DNA from: Adhaeribacter rhizoryzae
GTDB taxonomy: Bacteria; Bacteroidota; Bacteroidia; Cytophagales; Hymenobacteraceae
Assembly (NCBI RefSeq): GCF_008629685.1
Contig: NZ_VWSF01000001.1
Coordinates: forward strand, 310,001-374,000
Length of the DNA: 64,000 nt
Reading direction: 5' to 3'
Program-made: the position numbers and the translations under genes
Shown: piece after piece, positions 61,766-64,000 of the stretch
Numbering within the stretch: position 1 is the stretch's first letter
Layout: every line of letters starts with the position of its first letter
The notes under the pieces: generated by a model
Seen by the model: only the letters and a program-made list of their open reading frames with translations
Told to the model about the DNA's origin: nothing
Database searches by the model: none

Positions 61766-62965
61766 ATGACCTTTGAGGAAGACCTGACCAAACGAAGAAT
61801 AGATGTAGCCGCATTTGCCGCCGGCGACCCCAACCGCTTTGCCGAGTGGCAGCAGATGTACGCCCAAATGCACCCCAACAGCTTTTATATGTTGGTAAAA
61901 ATGGTGTTAAACGATGTGCGTCGCCGGTTTTGGTTAGCCGAGGCCGTGAAACCAATTGCAGCTCCTATTACCGAAGCACCAGCCAAGCCAGCCGTGCGGC
62001 GAGCAGCTATACCAGGTGCTCCAAAACCAACTGCTGCCCCAACGCCCGAATCAACTTCAACTGAACCAACTGCGGAAACCCCAACCAGCACCCCGGCTCC
62101 GCCAAAAGCCCGGCCTGTAATTCGTCGGCCGGTTATTACCGCTAGCACCGAAACGCCGCCGGTAGTACCAGAAACTAATATTCCGGCTGCAGCACCGGCT
62201 ACTCCGCCCGAAGCGCCTGCAGAAGCTCCCAAGGCACCGCGCCCGCGTCCGGTTTTCCGGAAACCAGCAGCGCCAGCGGATAATGCGGCAGAACCTGTCG
62301 CCGATACAACTCAAGTTGCACAAGCGGGTACTAACTCTGAGTTGCCTTTTCATACGAACCCTGATCCAGCGGCAGCGGCACCGAAAGCACCGCGCCCGCG
62401 TCCGGTAATTAAGCGGCCAACGGCGCTGCAAAATCCAAGTAATCAGCCGGGAACCCAAACCCCGGTGGAGCCCGCTGCTACTGAAGAAACCAAGGCTACT
62501 CCGGTTCAGCCGGAAACTACTGGTACAGACGCAACCCCAAGTGCACCAAAACCCCCGCGGCCCCGGCCAATATTTAAGCGGCCTGCCACTGCTTTAACAG
62601 AAGAAAAAAATGAAGAAAGCAATGAGGCCGTAAGTAATCCTGCACCAGTAGCACCGGTTAGCGAAATAGTACCTCCCGTGGAACTATCCGGTGAGGCAGC
62701 TACCCCAACGGAACAGATGTTGGAACCAGTAGCAGCAAAGCCACCGCGCCCGCGACCCATTATACGCCGGCCTACGCCGCCCGCCGCGGAATCAACGGTA
62801 CCGGCAGAGCCAACTTCAGAAGTTCCGGTAACACCAGCGCCTGAAACGCCTCCAACCATAGAACCAATAGCCCCGGAACCAATCGAAGAGCCCCGGAAGC
62901 CGCCACGGCCGCGGCCTATTTTTAAGCGCCCAACCAAACCGGAAGAACCAGGCGAATTGATTTAG
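61766..62965 (+). CDS. Proline/alanine-rich protein with six PRPRPxxxRP repeats
   Basis: A 399-residue protein of no recognised family. Residues 1-60 form a small globular head (MTFEEDLTKRRIDVAAFAAG, FAEWQQMYAQMHPNSF, MLVKMVLNDVRRRFWLAEA). The remaining 340 residues are Pro/Ala/Thr/Glu-rich and unstructured, carrying six basic motifs, PRPR-P-(V/I)-(F/I)-(K/R)-(K/R)-P, at about 113, 158, 209, 264, 327 and 380, spaced 45-63 residues. No signal peptide. A TATCTTTG -7-like box lies at 61666-61673. It sits between the threonine dehydrogenase and kbl genes, 78 bases before kbl on the same strand. A scaffold or nucleic-acid/membrane-binding role is conceivable. Confidence 0.8.
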   Translation: MTFEEDLTKRRIDVAAFAAGDPNRFAEWQQMYAQMHPNSFYMLVKMVLNDVRRRFWLAEAVKPIAAPITEAPAKPAVRRAAIPGAPKPTAAPTPESTSTEPTAETPTSTPAPPKARPVIRRPVITASTETPPVVPETNIPAAAPATPPEAPAEAPKAPRPRPVFRKPAAPADNAAEPVADTTQVAQAGTNSELPFHTNPDPAAAAPKAPRPRPVIKRPTALQNPSNQPGTQTPVEPAATEETKATPVQPETTGTDATPSAPKPPRPRPIFKRPATALTEEKNEESNEAVSNPAPVAPVSEIVPPVELSGEAATPTEQMLEPVAAKPPRPRPIIRRPTPPAAESTVPAEPTSEVPVTPAPETPPTIEPIAPEPIEEPRKPPRPRPIFKRPTKPEEPGELI

Positions 62966-63043
62966 TTTAAAAAATCTTAAGTAATCATAAATAATTTTAG
63001 GCGGAAAGCGTTGGCTTAAAACTGCCTCCTTAAAATCTGAAAG

Positions 63044-64000
63044 ATGTACGATACTTTAAAACCTGACCTAGAAAAACAACTGGCCGAAATACAGGAAGCC
63101 GGTCTTTTTAAGCGTGAGCGCATAATTACTACCCCACAGGGAGCCGAAATAAAGACTACCGAAGGCAAAGAAGTGCTCAACTTTTGCGCAAATAATTATT
63201 TAGGTTTATCGTCGCACCCGCGGGTAATTGAGGCGGCCAAACGCACCATCGATAGCCACGGCTTTGGCATGTCGTCGGTGCGATTTATTTGCGGTACGCA
63301 GGATATTCACAAAGAACTGGAGCGGAAATTAGCCCAATTTTTAGGTACCGAAGACACCATTTTGTACGCGGCCGCTTTTGATGCGAACGGCGGCGTTTTT
63401 GAACCGCTTTTGGGCGAAGATTCGGGTATTATTTCGGATGCGTTGAACCACGCTTCAATTATTGACGGTGTGCGGTTGAGCAAAGCCAAGCGGTTTCGTT
63501 ACAACCACAACGACATGGCCGATTTGGAAGCAAAACTGCAGGAAGCCCAAGAATTAAAGCACCGCATTATTGTTACCGATGGTTCTTTCTCGATGGATGG
63601 CACCATTGCCCAATTAGATAAAATCTGCGACCTCGCCGATAAATACCGGGCCTTGGTCTTGGTCGACGAAAGTCATTCGTCAGGATTTATTGGCAAAACC
63701 GGCCGCGGCACCCACGAATACCGCAACGTAATGGGCCGCATCGATATTATTACGGGTACCTTGGGCAAAGCCTTAGGTGGCGCGATGGGTGGTTTTACAT
63801 CGGGCCGGAAAGAAATTATTGAAATGCTGCGCCAGCGTTCTCGCCCGTATTTGTTTTCTAACTCGCTGGCTCCGGCCATTGTGGGCGCTTCTATAGCGGT
63901 GCTGGATATGCTATCGGAAACGACCGAACTCCGCGACCAACTGGAGTGGAATACCAAATATTTCCGCGAGCACATGACCGCTGCCGGTTTTCAGATTACC
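63044..64000 (+). CDS. kbl: 2-amino-3-ketobutyrate CoA ligase (glycine C-acetyltransferase), cut by window edge
   Basis: 319 codons are in the window, running off the right edge in frame. It is a PLP-dependent alpha-oxoamine synthase. Visible features are [61 protein letters not shown]-like (here [19 protein letters not shown]), [34 protein letters not shown] and the PLP lysine in [13 protein letters not shown]. It completes the two-step threonine-to-glycine route with the dehydrogenase at 60627. Confidence 0.95.
   Translation, partial: MYDTLKPDLEKQLAEIQEAGLFKRERIITTPQGAEIKTTEGKEVLNFCANNYLGLSSHPRVIEAAKRTIDSHGFGMSSVRFICGTQDIHKELERKLAQFLGTEDTILYAAAFDANGGVFEPLLGEDSGIISDALNHASIIDGVRLSKAKRFRYNHNDMADLEAKLQEAQELKHRIIVTDGSFSMDGTIAQLDKICDLADKYRALVLVDESHSSGFIGKTGRGTHEYRNVMGRIDIITGTLGKALGGAMGGFTSGRKEIIEMLRQRSRPYLFSNSLAPAIVGASIAVLDMLSETTELRDQLEWNTKYFREHMTAAGFQIT

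Noticed and set aside
61885-62937. Long Gly/Arg-rich minus-strand frames
   Set aside because: Artifacts of the repetitive Pro/Ala-rich coding sequence on the plus strand.
1-64000. tRNA, rRNA, tmRNA or riboswitch genes
   Set aside because: None was recognised by eye (no cloverleaf with T-loop GTTCRA motifs and CCA-proximal stem). A covariance-model search would be needed to exclude small or divergent RNAs.

Overview
The window looks like a chromosomal segment of a Bacteroidota bacterium, most likely order Cytophagales and probably close to Hymenobacteraceae (Adhaeribacter-like). This rests on protein content and style, not on a search. The marks are a type IX secretion C-terminal sorting domain, a rpmB / rpmG / DUF4295 / ftsY / rimO ribosomal-secretion block, TAnnTTTG-type promoter boxes, weak or absent Shine-Dalgarno sequences, TTG and GTG starts, many lipoproteins, and AT-rich intergenic DNA full of small hairpin repeats. 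No rRNA, tRNA, CRISPR array or phage block was seen.

Layout. 1-8.1 kb: the 5' part of a secreted S8/S53-like protease, a secreted protein with two beta-sandwich repeats, a PAS-LuxR regulator, a DUF1801 protein and small proteins of unknown function. 8.6-12.4 kb: a DUF486 membrane protein, an isolated MoxR ATPase, a propeller lipoprotein, the ribosome-rescue hydrolase arfB and a DUF433/DUF5615 toxin-antitoxin pair. 12.4-20 kb, all on the minus strand: a three-gene proton-translocating transhydrogenase, a metallo-beta-lactamase/rhodanese persulfide enzyme, a heavy-metal-binding peptide and a copper ATPase; redox and metal/sulfur homeostasis is the common theme. 20-25.9 kb: cyanophycinase, def-ruvX, an S41 protease and an AT-rich orphan with a nuclease-like motif. 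26-33.6 kb: homogentisate dioxygenase, lipoproteins, a GroES-like protein, a 1.1-kb repeat mosaic and a 959-residue T9SS cargo protein.

33.6-43.8 kb: hemB, rocD, a DUF5522 protein, then the ribosomal/secretion block (L28, L33, DUF4295, FtsY, RimO). A glycosyltransferase, small genes and a complete ISAs1-family insertion sequence have broken into this block. 43.9-45.5 kb is the most accessory-looking part: a REP-associated tyrosine transposase (RAYT), a symmetric four-hairpin element and an AT-rich gene with a HEPN-like RxxxxH motif. 45.8-51.4 kb: bshC (bacillithiol), 5-formyl-THF cyclo-ligase, mnmD, a thioesterase and rlmN. 51.7-60.6 kb: mostly envelope proteins (beta-barrels, LVIVD and DUF4403 lipoproteins, a YihY-like membrane protein). 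59.9-64 kb: DUF3891, L-threonine dehydrogenase, a proline/arginine-rich repeat protein, and the start of kbl, which completes threonine-to-glycine conversion.

The least explained signals are the nested RAYT hairpin element with its neighbouring HEPN-like gene, several dispersed intergenic hairpin families (one interrupted by the IS), two terminators folded into the 3' ends of genes, and the repeat-rich 28.9-29.9 kb gap. None of these is claimed as a proven new system.
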